From the NCBI RefSeq assembly GCF_037975245.1, contig NC_092570.1, positions 13,092,501-13,156,500 of the forward strand: 64,000 bases of DNA, read 5' to 3'. Below are positions 63,416 through 64,000 of the stretch, one piece after another (the first letter of the stretch is position 1; each line of letters opens with the position of its first letter). Source of the DNA: Apostichopus japonicus (lineage: Eukaryota; Echinodermata; Holothuroidea; Aspidochirotida; Stichopodidae). The translations under genes were made by a program, and so were the position numbers. The notes under the pieces are model-generated. The model had not been told where the DNA came from. It saw only the letters and a program-made list of their open reading frames with translations, and searched no databases.

Positions 63416-64000
63416 TGTTCTCATTGGTTCTTCCGTCCTTTTGACACTTTAAACACTTCAATACTTTGTAACACGATGTTCTTTTTGTTGAAGATTAAAT
63501 TTGTTCCATGAATAAATTTGGGTGAGGTGATGAAGTTAAAGTTAGTTAGGGGGTGTCTCCGTTGGCCCATAGTCTAATTGAATATGATGGTCCCACTCAA
63601 TTTTGCATGTTCTTGATGATAAGATATATTTGCGCCAAACTGTATGAATGGGCGGGACACATTTGCTTGTTACCCAATGGCAAAATCAGATCTGAATACA
63701 AGACGATACCATGGTTACGTACACTAGGTTACCGAAATTACTGAGCTACGTTTATACCTTTCATTCTTAAACATGATTTTTGTCATGTCACGCCTATTTC
63801 AATGACACAACATCTTGTGTTAAACAGAGTAAAACAGAGTTTTGGATGAGAGACACATCATAAATTAAAGCAGAGTTCTGATGAAAGACAAGTCTTTTTT
63901 GTTCTTTTTTCAATTATTTCAAACCCACACTCTATGAGAGGTGACGCAAATACCTCTTTTCAAATCAATAAGAGGGAGAAGAGGGAGACTTAATTTTTAT
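63416..64000. other. Right edge of the window
   Basis: AT-rich DNA with no feature I can support. Confidence 0.4.

Overview
The window looks like a metazoan nuclear genome: AT-rich, long (AT)n tracts, poly-G/poly-C runs, satellites, a tRNA-derived SINE, LINE and Penelope-like relics, and candidate spliced exons. An invertebrate deuterostome such as an echinoderm is my best guess from the overall flavour; no single gene proves it.

The backbone is a tandem segmental duplication on the + strand. Each block carries one intronless gene for a type I membrane protein: signal peptide, three Ig-like modules, one transmembrane helix and a short cytoplasmic tail with an NPVY motif and a C-terminal YINI. 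Copy A (1828-3267) is broken by one stop codon. Copies B (9665-11101) and C (43829-45262) are intact. Copy D (51736-52954) has a stop, a frameshift and no tyrosine tail. A short N-terminal relic or partial paralog, E, lies at 56495-56728. A diverged intact paralog, F, lies at 59987-61243. Flanking DNA was duplicated too: 1-7460 matches about 7842-17250, and 9310-16700 matches 43472-50390. The membrane-distal modules differ between copies, while the third module, membrane helix and tail are nearly constant. This suggests a diversifying recognition or immune-type receptor family that signals through tyrosine phosphorylation (inference).

Between B and C lies the most striking object: an insertion of 24,647 bp (18821-43467) that splits the upstream DNA of block C. 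It has terminal inverted repeats starting AAGAGRCTAGGAAACATTT and a 4-bp target duplication, ATTG. Copies A and B keep the empty site. Just inside its ends are two large arrays, in mirror-image orientation, of a 20-bp GGGGCGTA...TACGCCCC hairpin: 17 copies at 88/66-bp spacing on the left and 18 at 70-bp spacing on the right. Between them are decayed exons of a transposase-like protein with VDGMDQSK and DNCYRENKN motifs, plus two candidate 3' exons of a minus-strand gene. Later insertions include a Penelope-like relic with hammerhead-like motifs and a 1.2-kb foldback element. I read the whole as a decayed giant DNA transposon with subterminal satellite arrays.

The right end (61681-63415) is a minus-strand LINE reverse transcriptase interrupted in frame by a second LINE 3' end with an 8-bp target duplication. 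Minisatellites occur at 4265-4475, 30045-30420, 50395-51065 and 53935-54880. The remaining stretches show nothing I can name.
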